Source: JAICYJ01 sp036263035 (GTDB lineage Bacteria; Actinomycetota; Thermoleophilia; Gaiellales; JAICJC01). Taken from it: a stretch of DNA of 8,730 bases. The DNA lies in contig DATAHR010000013.1 in the NCBI GenBank assembly GCA_036263035.1, forward strand, positions 1-8,730. The letters run 5' to 3'. This document shows, piece after piece, positions 1-4,678 of this stretch (position 1 is the stretch's first letter; every line of letters starts with the position of its first letter). Under the pieces are notes generated by a model. It saw nothing but the letters and a program-made list of their open reading frames with translations, searched no databases and was not told the DNA's origin. The translations under genes were made by a program, and so were the position numbers.

Positions 1-77
1 AGGCGAACGGCGGCCCGATCGAGGACGACGTCGTCGTGCTCGCCGTGTCGCCCGCGGCGTCGACGGCCGTCAGCTGA
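1..77 (+). CDS. C-terminal fragment of a protein, possibly SpoIIE/PP2C-type phosphatase (partial)
   Basis: The plus strand is open from the left edge (codons in phase from base 3) to a TGA at 75-77 and encodes about 24 residues containing GGPIEDDVVVLAVSP. A Gly/Pro stretch followed by two Asp and a hydrophobic strand is how many SpoIIE/PP2C-type serine phosphatase domains end: the DD pair binds metal, then the last beta strand follows. That family link is inference from a very short segment, and other proteins could end this way. The gene continues leftward outside the window. Its stop overlaps the convergent stop of the minus-strand secreted protein by 8 bases, inside a hairpin. Confidence 0.45.
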   Translation, partial: ANGGPIEDDVVVLAVSPAASTAVS

Positions 78-88
78 GGGTGACGGCC
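65..88. terminator. Hairpin across two convergent stop codons, putative bidirectional terminator
   Basis: GGCCGTCA at 65-72 and TGACGGCC at 81-88 form a perfect 8-bp inverted repeat with an 8-base loop. The minus-strand stop (70-72) and the plus-strand stop (75-77) both fall inside it. There is no T-run on either side, so it would be a non-canonical terminator of the kind common in GC-rich actinobacteria. Confidence 0.45.
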
Positions 89-1359
89 TCCGTGCTGCCG
101 TCCCCCGCACCGGGCCCGGACAAGCTGATGGCGGCTGCACCCGCCGCCGCTCCCGCGGGGATGGTCACGGACTGGCCGGTGAACGAGCCGTCCGCGCCGA
201 CTGACACGGTGCCCAGCACGGTCACCGCACGCGCCGAGTCCTTGAGGGTGACGGTGAGCGTCGCGCCGGGGGTGTAGTTGACGCCGGTCAGCGAGACGGC
301 CGACCCGCGCGCGACGCTTCGCGGCGACGGCGAGAACGAGCCGCCCGGGACGCACGACTCGGTGGCGTTGTCCCATTCCGTCTGCAACGCGTAGAAGTGG
401 CCCGCCCACAGCTCGTTGGCGATGCCGCCGTCGAGCGTCGAGCCGGTGATGTCGTAGGCGCACTTGTCGGCGACCTCCATTCCGCTCGAGTCCCACCATG
501 CGTTCAGCAGCGGATCCGTGACGGCCTCGAGCTGCTCGTGGCTGGTCATGCTCGCCTCGATGTCCCCGGCGCGGTCGTTGGGGAACACCGACTGCGAGGC
601 GCACAGGCCTCGCGACGTGCCGGCCTTGGACGAGAACAGCGTGTTGCCGTACGGCATGTCGGCGTAGACGACGTTGCGAGAACCGGCCGGGAAGTAGCTG
701 TGGTACGCGCAGTAGCCCTGCGGCAGCCCCCGGGAGTTGATCGGGTAGAGGAAGCACGCCGAGCGGTTGATGCAGGTGTACTCCCCGCGGCTCAGGAAGA
801 CGAAGAAGATCTGCTGCAGGCCGCCGGCAAGATGTCGGGCCTTCATCACCTTCCGCACCTCCGCCTGCACCTGCGCGTCGGTGAGGCAGTTCATGCGCTG
901 CGTACTGGTCGGGAAGGCGGCCGGGCACTTGCTCGCGGGGTACCGGGACGTGTCGCGGTACGTCGTCACCAGCGTGGAGGCGTTGCGGATGCCGCTGTAC
1001 TGGGACGTCACCCCGTACAGGCCCTTCCCGCCGACGTCCGTCAGGTACCGCGTGAGCACCCGGTTGTAGCGGACGCTGACCGCTGCACGGGCGCCGCTCT
1101 GGAGGCGGGACGGCTCCCAGAAGATGGCGATCGAGCGCGTCGGCCCCGTCATCACCGGTCCGCCGTGGTACACGAGCTGTCCACCCGTGAACGGCGCCAG
1201 CGTGCGCGGACCGAGCGACGACGGGGCGAGCACGTGCGCGTGGCCGATGTGCGCCGGTGCCGAACCGTGCGTGGACGCGGCCGCCACCGAGCCGGTCATG
1301 GCTGATGCGGCCACCAGCGCAGCCGCCACCGTCACCCATCCGAATACGCGCGCCCTCAC
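70..1359 (-). CDS. Secreted EXORDIUM/Phi-1-like protein with HExxE motif and C-terminal Ig-like domain
   Basis: This 429-residue protein starts at a GTG preceded by GAGGAGG six bases upstream. Residues 1-28 form a classical signal peptide (RAR, hydrophobic stretch, Ala-rich cleavage region), so it is exported. Residues 60-340 resemble the EXORDIUM/phosphate-induced-1 family: YHGGPVMTGP at 64-73 begins the domain, and SHEQLEAVTDPLLNAWWD at 273-290 followed by EVADKC (295-300) matches the family's GHELAE..NPLVNAWY..EI.DLC block. HEQLE (274-278) is a possible metal site as in zincin-like peptidases, but no protease activity is established. Eight cysteines (145, 158, 196, 202, 217, 253, 300, 336) could form four disulfides. 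Residues 342-429 look like a beta-sandwich Ig/IPT-type repeat rich in Ser, Thr, Gly and Val. Alternative name: hypothetical extracellular protein. The family call is from recognised motifs, not from a search. Confidence 0.72.
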   Translation of the reverse strand: MRARVFGWVTVAAALVAASAMTGSVAAASTHGSAPAHIGHAHVLAPSSLGPRTLAPFTGGQLVYHGGPVMTGPTRSIAIFWEPSRLQSGARAAVSVRYNRVLTRYLTDVGGKGLYGVTSQYSGIRNASTLVTTYRDTSRYPASKCPAAFPTSTQRMNCLTDAQVQAEVRKVMKARHLAGGLQQIFFVFLSRGEYTCINRSACFLYPINSRGLPQGYCAYHSYFPAGSRNVVYADMPYGNTLFSSKAGTSRGLCASQSVFPNDRAGDIEASMTSHEQLEAVTDPLLNAWWDSSGMEVADKCAYDITGSTLDGGIANELWAGHFYALQTEWDNATESCVPGGSFSPSPRSVARGSAVSLTGVNYTPGATLTVTLKDSARAVTVLGTVSVGADGSFTGQSVTIPAGAAAGAAAISLSGPGAGDGSTEAVTLS

Positions 1360-1365
1360 CCGTTG

Positions 1366-1372
1366 CCTCCTC
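1366..1372 (-). promoter_or_regulatory. Strong ribosome binding site fixing the GTG start of the secreted protein
   Basis: On the minus strand GAGGAGG lies six bases before the GTG at 1357-1359. This supports that start over the ATG about 20 bases further in, which would cut into the signal peptide. Confidence 0.6.
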
Positions 1373-1388
1373 GACTGCCTCCTTCTCG

Positions 1389-1417
1389 ATGGTACGGACA
1401 GGCCGGGCGCGCGTCAA
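1389..1417 (-). promoter_or_regulatory. Putative sigma-70-type promoter for the secreted protein gene
   Basis: On the minus strand TTGACG (1412-1417) is followed, after exactly 17 bases, by TACCAT (1389-1394). These match the -35 well and the -10 at four of six positions. Transcription would start near 1382, giving a leader of roughly 20-25 bases that contains the ribosome binding site. Confidence 0.45.
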
Positions 1418-1450
1418 CGTGAGCACCGAAAATGTGGCAGCGGGCACGAT

Positions 1451-1478
1451 GTCATACGAAGGTGTAGGGTCGCGTCAA
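1451..1478 (-). promoter_or_regulatory. Second, upstream promoter-like sequence for the secreted protein gene
   Basis: A further TTGACG (1473-1478) with TATGAC (1451-1456) after a 16-base spacer lies upstream of the first promoter. It shares the 8-base word GCGTCAAC (plus-strand sense) with the other -35 region. It also lies just before the divergent plus-strand gene at 1497, so regulation of the two could interfere. Confidence 0.35.
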
Positions 1479-1496
1479 CCGATCGAGGAGGCCACC

Positions 1497-1796
1497 ATGG
1501 CTATTGCGCGCGTCGTGTCGTTCGACGGCGTCAGCGCCTCCCATATGGAGGAGCTCAAGCAGCGGATGACGGAGGGTGACCGGCCTGACGACATCCCCGC
1601 GGCCGAGGTGATTGTGCTGCACGACCCCGAGGGGGAGCGATCGCTGGCGATCGTCCTGTTCGAGAACGAGGAGGACTACCGCCGGGGTGACGCGGCCCTG
1701 AACGCGATGTCCTCCGCCGACACGCCTGGCAACCGGACCTCGGTCGCCAAGTACCAGGTCGCCATTCGCATGGCCGACCAGCCGGCCCGCACATAG
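1497..1796 (+). CDS. Small conserved protein, dimeric alpha/beta-barrel-like
   Basis: This 99-residue cytoplasmic protein starts at ATG 1497, chosen because GAGGAGG ends five bases upstream. The frame stays open further left, but that extension would run into the divergent gene and its promoters. The layout is beta (ARVVSFDG, 4-11), helix (SHMEELKQRM, 15-24), beta (AEVIVLHDPE, 36-45), beta (SLAIVLFENEEDYRRGD, 49-65), helix, then beta (SVAKYQVAIRM, 82-92). That is the beta-alpha-beta-beta-alpha-beta pattern of ferredoxin-like/ABM-type dimeric barrels. I recall close relatives as small uncharacterised proteins in high-GC actinobacteria. No catalytic residue can be assigned. It appears monocistronic, divergent from the secreted protein gene and followed by a strong hairpin. 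Confidence 0.72.
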   Translation: MAIARVVSFDGVSASHMEELKQRMTEGDRPDDIPAAEVIVLHDPEGERSLAIVLFENEEDYRRGDAALNAMSSADTPGNRTSVAKYQVAIRMADQPART

Positions 1797-1807
1797 AACC
1801 GCTCGCT

Positions 1808-1832
1808 GCCCGCCCGGCGCCGCCGGGCGGGC
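1808..1832 (+). terminator. Strong GC hairpin, putative terminator after the small barrel protein
   Basis: GCCCGCCCGGC, a three-base loop, then GCCGGGCGGGC form a perfect 11-bp stem starting 11 bases after the stop codon of the 99-residue protein. No T-tract follows, so it is either a U-less terminator or an mRNA-stabilising 3' structure. Confidence 0.6.
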
Positions 1833-1888
1833 GGTGGAGACCACTCACCTGAAGCTCGCTTCTATGGACGGTGCGCAGCCGTCGGCCG

Positions 1889-2203
1889 ATGAGCACAGCG
1901 ATGGGTGATCCGAACGCTGCCCCGCTGTTCTTTGTTCAGGTCCGGCCGCCGTCGTGCGGCCGGTGGACGACGCACGCCGTCGCCGGCGCCCCAGAGGTGG
2001 CCGCCCGGGAAGCGCAGGGCTGGAAGGTGCCCGCGCACCTGACCGGTGCGGATTACCGCGTGGTCAGCGATCGCGACCTCGAGCGTGAGGGCGGCATCGT
2101 GGCGGTGGTCGAGGCGGTCGCGTCACTGCACGCGCAGGCGCTCCGCGCATGCCGCTGGCTGCCCGTGGCGGACGAGGTGGTCGGCCCACCGCACGCGGGC
2201 TGA
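1889..2203 (+). CDS. Hypothetical protein, 104 residues
   Basis: I do not recognise this protein. From ATG 1889 it has 104 residues. A GTG 18 bases upstream (1871) or a second ATG at 1901 are equally possible, and none has a clear Shine-Dalgarno. It has no signal peptide or membrane segment. A probable strand (LFFVQVRPP, 13-21) is followed by Trp/Thr-rich residues, a helix around EVAAREAQGW (36-45), a DYRVVSDRDLEREGG segment (55-69) and a helical C-terminal part (70-90). Third codon positions are strongly G/C and the composition is protein-like, which is why I accept it. It converges on the universal stress protein gene with only 10 bases between their stop codons. Confidence 0.5.
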   Translation: MSTAMGDPNAAPLFFVQVRPPSCGRWTTHAVAGAPEVAAREAQGWKVPAHLTGADYRVVSDRDLEREGGIVAVVEAVASLHAQALRACRWLPVADEVVGPPHAG

Positions 2204-2219
2204 GAACAGCGGCTCAGCC
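2198..2219. terminator. Hairpin across convergent stops, putative bidirectional terminator
   Basis: GGCTGAG (2198-2204) and CTCAGCC (2213-2219) are perfect inverted repeats with an 8-base loop. The plus-strand TGA (2201-2203) and the minus-strand stop (2214-2216) each sit in one arm. This is the same arrangement as at the convergent junction at 65-88. Confidence 0.4.
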
Positions 2220-2657
2220 GACCGGCCGAGGCCGCGCGTGCGCGGGGACGATCGCCACCGGACAGAGCCCGTGAGCAGCGCACTGCTGGCTGACCGACCC
2301 GAGCAGCAGGCTCGAGAACCCACCGTGGCCGCGGGAACCGACCACCAGCAGCTCCGCACGCTCCGACTCCTCCACCAGCACGACGGACGCCTGGCCCTCG
2401 CGCATCGCGAGCTCGTACCGCAGGCCGTCACGGCCGGCCACCGCCGCGGCCACCTGCGCCTCGGCCGCCGCCCGCACCGACGCCTCGAGGGCCTCCGTAT
2501 CCAGCTGCCCTGGCACCGCCCCGGCGGAGAACAGCTGCGTGGGAATGTGCCAGGCCGAGACGATGCGCAGGTCGCTGTCGCGGATCAGAGCCTCCTCCAC
2601 GGCGAAGTCGAGCGCTCGCCGCGCCCCGTCCGACCCGTCGATGCCGACCACGATCAT
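2214..2657 (-). CDS. Universal stress protein (UspA family)
   Basis: This 147-residue single-domain cytoplasmic protein has the usual Usp length. It begins with the strand MIVVGIDGSDGARRALDFA, where D7 and the following Gly/Ser match the nucleotide-binding first strand of the family. Near the end GSRGHGGFSSLLLGS (107-121) fits the ATP-binding signature G-x2-G-x9-G-[ST], so it probably belongs to the ATP-binding class of Usp proteins. CPVAIVPA (132-139) is the typical last strand. These proteins act in stress and dormancy responses in actinobacteria, but a specific role is not visible here. No Shine-Dalgarno precedes the ATG at 2655-2657. A -10-like TAGATT ends six bases upstream, so the mRNA may be leaderless. 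It is convergent with the 104-residue hypothetical gene and divergent from the small ORF and MFS gene. Confidence 0.9.
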   Translation of the reverse strand: MIVVGIDGSDGARRALDFAVEEALIRDSDLRIVSAWHIPTQLFSAGAVPGQLDTEALEASVRAAAEAQVAAAVAGRDGLRYELAMREGQASVVLVEESERAELLVVGSRGHGGFSSLLLGSVSQQCAAHGLCPVAIVPAHARPRPVG

Positions 2658-2663
2658 GGCGTC

Positions 2664-2669
2664 AATCTA
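2664..2669 (-). promoter_or_regulatory. Possible -10 element for a leaderless usp transcript
   Basis: TAGATT on the minus strand matches TATAAT at four of six positions and ends six bases before the usp ATG. Transcription would start at or next to the start codon, consistent with the absent Shine-Dalgarno. I see no convincing -35 hexamer. Confidence 0.28.
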
Positions 2670-2795
2670 GCGTCCGAGCAGGCGCGCGAGCACCCGCCGG
2701 AGCGTCCCGCCTGCAGCGGCTGGTCGGAGCGAGTGGTCTGCCGCGCGGTGGCGGGGGGTGAGCAGCGTGCGGAACGAGGCCACGGCGGCGAGCAT
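2667..2795 (-). CDS. Possible very small ORF (42 residues) upstream of usp
   Basis: In the divergent gap, the minus strand has an ATG at 2793-2795 and a TAG at 2667-2669. The encoded peptide is basic and helix-prone, beginning MLAAVASFRTLL and ending TLRRVLARLLGR. Most third codon positions are G or C, as in the neighbours, and it ends nine bases before the usp start, which would suit a short operon. Against it, there is no ribosome binding site, overall GC is high enough for chance G/C third positions, and the other minus-strand frames here are also open. If it is not coding, this roughly 190-base gap holds only promoters. Confidence 0.2.
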   Translation of the reverse strand: MLAAVASFRTLLTPRHRAADHSLRPAAAGGTLRRVLARLLGR

Positions 2796-2836
2796 ACCGT
2801 AGAGCTAGCCGTACCAAATCGGTCGCCCCCTTCTGC

Positions 2837-2842
2837 CATACT
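2837..2842 (+). promoter_or_regulatory. Possible extended -10 for the small ORF and MFS gene
   Basis: TGCCATACT (2834-2842) reads as an extended -10 (TG, one base, CATACT; four of six matches to TATAAT). It ends nine bases before the ATG at 2852, which would give a leader of only two or three bases. No good -35 hexamer is seen 16-18 bases upstream. Confidence 0.28.
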
Positions 2843-2851
2843 GACCCAGAC

Positions 2852-3019
2852 ATGACGCCCCCGCCAGGTCTGCCATCCCTCGACGAGATCCGCCGCAAGG
2901 TGATCAGCGAGCTCGTGGACCTGGAGATCGTCTCGTCGCGGCGGCTCAGCCGGCGGGAACGGATCGTGCGGACGGTGCGTCGGCGCGGACGGTCCGCGAT
3001 GTCGCGGCTGATCCCCTGA
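2852..3019 (+). CDS. Small basic helical protein, 55 residues, upstream of MFS gene
   Basis: I do not recognise it. The ORF runs from ATG 2852 to TGA 3017-3019 and encodes a soluble peptide. A short Pro-rich N-terminus (TPPPGLPS) is followed by a predicted amphipathic helix (LDEIRRKVISELVDLEIV, 9-26) and a strongly basic second half rich in Arg (30-48). About nine in ten third codon positions are G or C, and the helix pattern looks like real protein. Its stop lies 19 bases before the GTG of the MFS transporter on the same strand, so the two are probably co-transcribed. It lacks a Shine-Dalgarno and has a -10-like sequence just upstream, suggesting a near-leaderless message. It might act as a small regulator or accessory of the transporter, but that is only an inference from position. 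Confidence 0.5.
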   Translation: MTPPPGLPSLDEIRRKVISELVDLEIVSSRRLSRRERIVRTVRRRGRSAMSRLIP

Positions 3020-3038
3020 CGGCCGGCAGGCCGGTGCC

Positions 3039-4307
3039 GTGCAGGCGCTGACGAGGCGGCTGCTTCCACCGCTGGGCCGCCGAGCATGGCGCCTGTTGGC
3101 CGGCGTCCTCGTCTTCGAGATCGGTACGGGCATGACGTTACCGCTGGTGATCGTCTTCCTCCACGACCAGCGCGGGATCAGCCTGGGCGCTGCCGGCGTC
3201 GCGCTGGCTGCAGTCGGAGCCGGCGGCCTGGTCGCCACTGTTGCGGCCGGGCTGACCAGCGACCGGTTCGGCGCCGGGTGGACCGCGGTCGGCGGCCTCG
3301 TGCTCGCTGGGGCGGCCACCGCCGGGTACCTGCTGGTGCACTCGACCTGGGCGGCGATCGCCGTGTCGGCGCTCCAGGGCGCCGGCTTCGCGGCGACCTG
3401 GGTGGGAGTGTTCCCACTCCTGGTGGAAGCCGTGCCGGTCGAGCGCCGCGGCGACGCGCTGGGCGTCAACTACGGCGTCACCAACCTCGGCCTGGGCATC
3501 GGCAGCACCGTCGCCGGCCTCATGCTCGCGGCCGACGCATCGGCCTTTGCGCCGCTGTTCATCGTCGACGCGGTCACCTACCTCCTCTTCGCCGCCACGC
3601 TGATCGGCACGGGTGAGGTGAGGATCCGGCCGCACCAGGATGCGGACGGCGGTTCGGGGTATCTCCCGGTGCTGCGAGACCGCAGGCTCCTGGCGGCGAC
3701 GGCGATCATGGTCGTTTTCGTGGTCGCCGGTTACAGCCAGTTCACCGCAGCCTTTCCGGTCTGGGCGACGAGCGACGTGGGGGCGCCGAGCAGCCTCGTG
3801 GGATTCGCGTTCGCCGCCAACACGTGGGCGATCGCGATCGCACAGCTGCCGGCTCTGAGCCTGGTGCGCGGGCGCCGCCGAACCCGCGCGGTGGCCGCGG
3901 CGGGCCTCACCTTCGCCGCCAGCTGGCTGGTCGCACTTGCTGCCGGGGCCGTCTCCTCCCAGACGGCGGCCGAGGCGGCCCTGGTGGCCGCCGCCGCCGT
4001 CTTCGGTCTCGGTGAGACGGTGCTCTCCCCCAGTCTCCCCGCCATCGTGCAGGACATCGCCGACGATGCGACGCGCGGCCGCTACGTCGCCGTCTTCAAC
4101 GTCGCCTGGCAGGTCGGCCCGATGATCGGGCCGGCGATCGCGGGCGCCGCCCTGGCAGCGGGGCACGGAGCCGGGCTGCTCGTCGGCCTGGCGGTCACCT
4201 GCGCGCTGACGGCACCGGCGGCGGTGGCCTTCGAGCGCATCCTCCCACTCGCAGCGAACGTCGGCCGCGGACGGGCCTACCCCGCGAAGGTCGAGAACGT
4301 CCAGTAG
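3039..4307 (+). CDS. MFS transporter, 12-TM type (DHA1-like)
   Basis: This 422-residue inner-membrane protein has alternating hydrophobic stretches consistent with twelve transmembrane helices, the first at about 17-41. GLTSDRFGAGW (71-81) is the MFS motif A loop between helices 2 and 3 (Gly, Asp-Arg, Gly). The cytosolic linker between the two halves lies around 192-215. The second half carries GRRRTRA (278-284), a basic loop like motif A, and SPSLPAIVQDI..ATRGRYVAVFN (330-354) with GPMIGPAIAG (360-369), typical of drug:H+ antiporter-like families. Substrate is unknown; efflux of a small lipophilic compound is the usual role. GTG 3039 is chosen because it precedes the first helix and no better start exists, though the ribosome site is weak. 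It follows the 55-residue ORF, and its last 31 bases overlap the convergent VOC gene. Confidence 0.88.
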   Translation: MQALTRRLLPPLGRRAWRLLAGVLVFEIGTGMTLPLVIVFLHDQRGISLGAAGVALAAVGAGGLVATVAAGLTSDRFGAGWTAVGGLVLAGAATAGYLLVHSTWAAIAVSALQGAGFAATWVGVFPLLVEAVPVERRGDALGVNYGVTNLGLGIGSTVAGLMLAADASAFAPLFIVDAVTYLLFAATLIGTGEVRIRPHQDADGGSGYLPVLRDRRLLAATAIMVVFVVAGYSQFTAAFPVWATSDVGAPSSLVGFAFAANTWAIAIAQLPALSLVRGRRRTRAVAAAGLTFAASWLVALAAGAVSSQTAAEAALVAAAAVFGLGETVLSPSLPAIVQDIADDATRGRYVAVFNVAWQVGPMIGPAIAGAALAAGHGAGLLVGLAVTCALTAPAAVAFERILPLAANVGRGRAYPAKVENVQ

Positions 4308-4678
4308 TTGCCGTCGGGATCCGCGATTGTGAACTCCCGAGCCGGATAATCGGTCTGATCGACGAGCTCGTGCACGACCCGTGCTCCCGCGCGACGCGCT
4401 CGATCCCACACGGCGTCCGGATCCGCGCAGACGACGTGCTGCCAGGCCGCGCCGGGCCGGCACGGTGTGGGCCGCTCCCCGGTGCTCGACAGCATCACAC
4501 GACCGCCGTCGGGCCAGTCCAGCTGGCAGTGGTGGATGGCACCGGGGCTCTCGCCGGGGATGAGGAGATCCTCCGTGAAGCCGAGGCCGACCAGCCACTC
4601 CTTCAGCGCCGATGCGTCGTCGCTGACGATGCTCCCCCACATGCTGGCCTGGCGGACGCCGCTGGTGCGCACCGTCAC
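4277..4678 (-). CDS. VOC family protein (glyoxalase/bleomycin resistance-like)
   Basis: This 133-residue cytoplasmic protein has the single-chain VOC layout of two beta-alpha-beta-beta-beta repeats. The first includes DASALKEWLVGLGFTEDL (21-38), then IHHCQLDWPDGGRVMLSS (48-65). The second contains AWQHVVCADPDAVWDRARRAGA (78-99) and ends with REFTIADPDGNYWTF (114-128), the hallmark DPdGn.w.f close. Members bind or transform small molecules: glyoxalase, dioxygenase, or antibiotic-sequestering proteins. H49/H50, H81 and E115 are possible metal ligands, but I cannot assign a reaction. The GTG start overlaps the TGA of the upstream DHA2 exporter by two bases (GTGA), so translation is probably coupled and the pair may handle the same toxic compound. 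An internal ATG at codon 13 is an alternative start nearer the domain. The 3' end overlaps the convergent MFS gene by 31 bases. Confidence 0.85.
   Translation of the reverse strand: MTVRTSGVRQASMWGSIVSDDASALKEWLVGLGFTEDLLIPGESPGAIHHCQLDWPDGGRVMLSSTGERPTPCRPGAAWQHVVCADPDAVWDRARRAGARVVHELVDQTDYPAREFTIADPDGNYWTFSTFAG

Noticed and set aside
1257..1496. N-terminal extension of the 99-residue protein
   Set aside because: The frame is open but overlaps the divergent secreted-protein gene and its promoters. A good ribosome site marks ATG 1497.
1864..1908. 14-codon ORF overlapping the start of the 104-residue hypothetical gene as a leader peptide
   Set aside because: It is too short, has no ribosome site, and shows no regulatory pattern; likely chance.
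2654..3469. 271-codon minus-strand frame overlapping the small ORF and the MFS start
   Set aside because: Its composition is Pro/Ala/Ser/Thr-rich and low in complexity, it is antisense to better-supported genes, and it ends inside the usp start.
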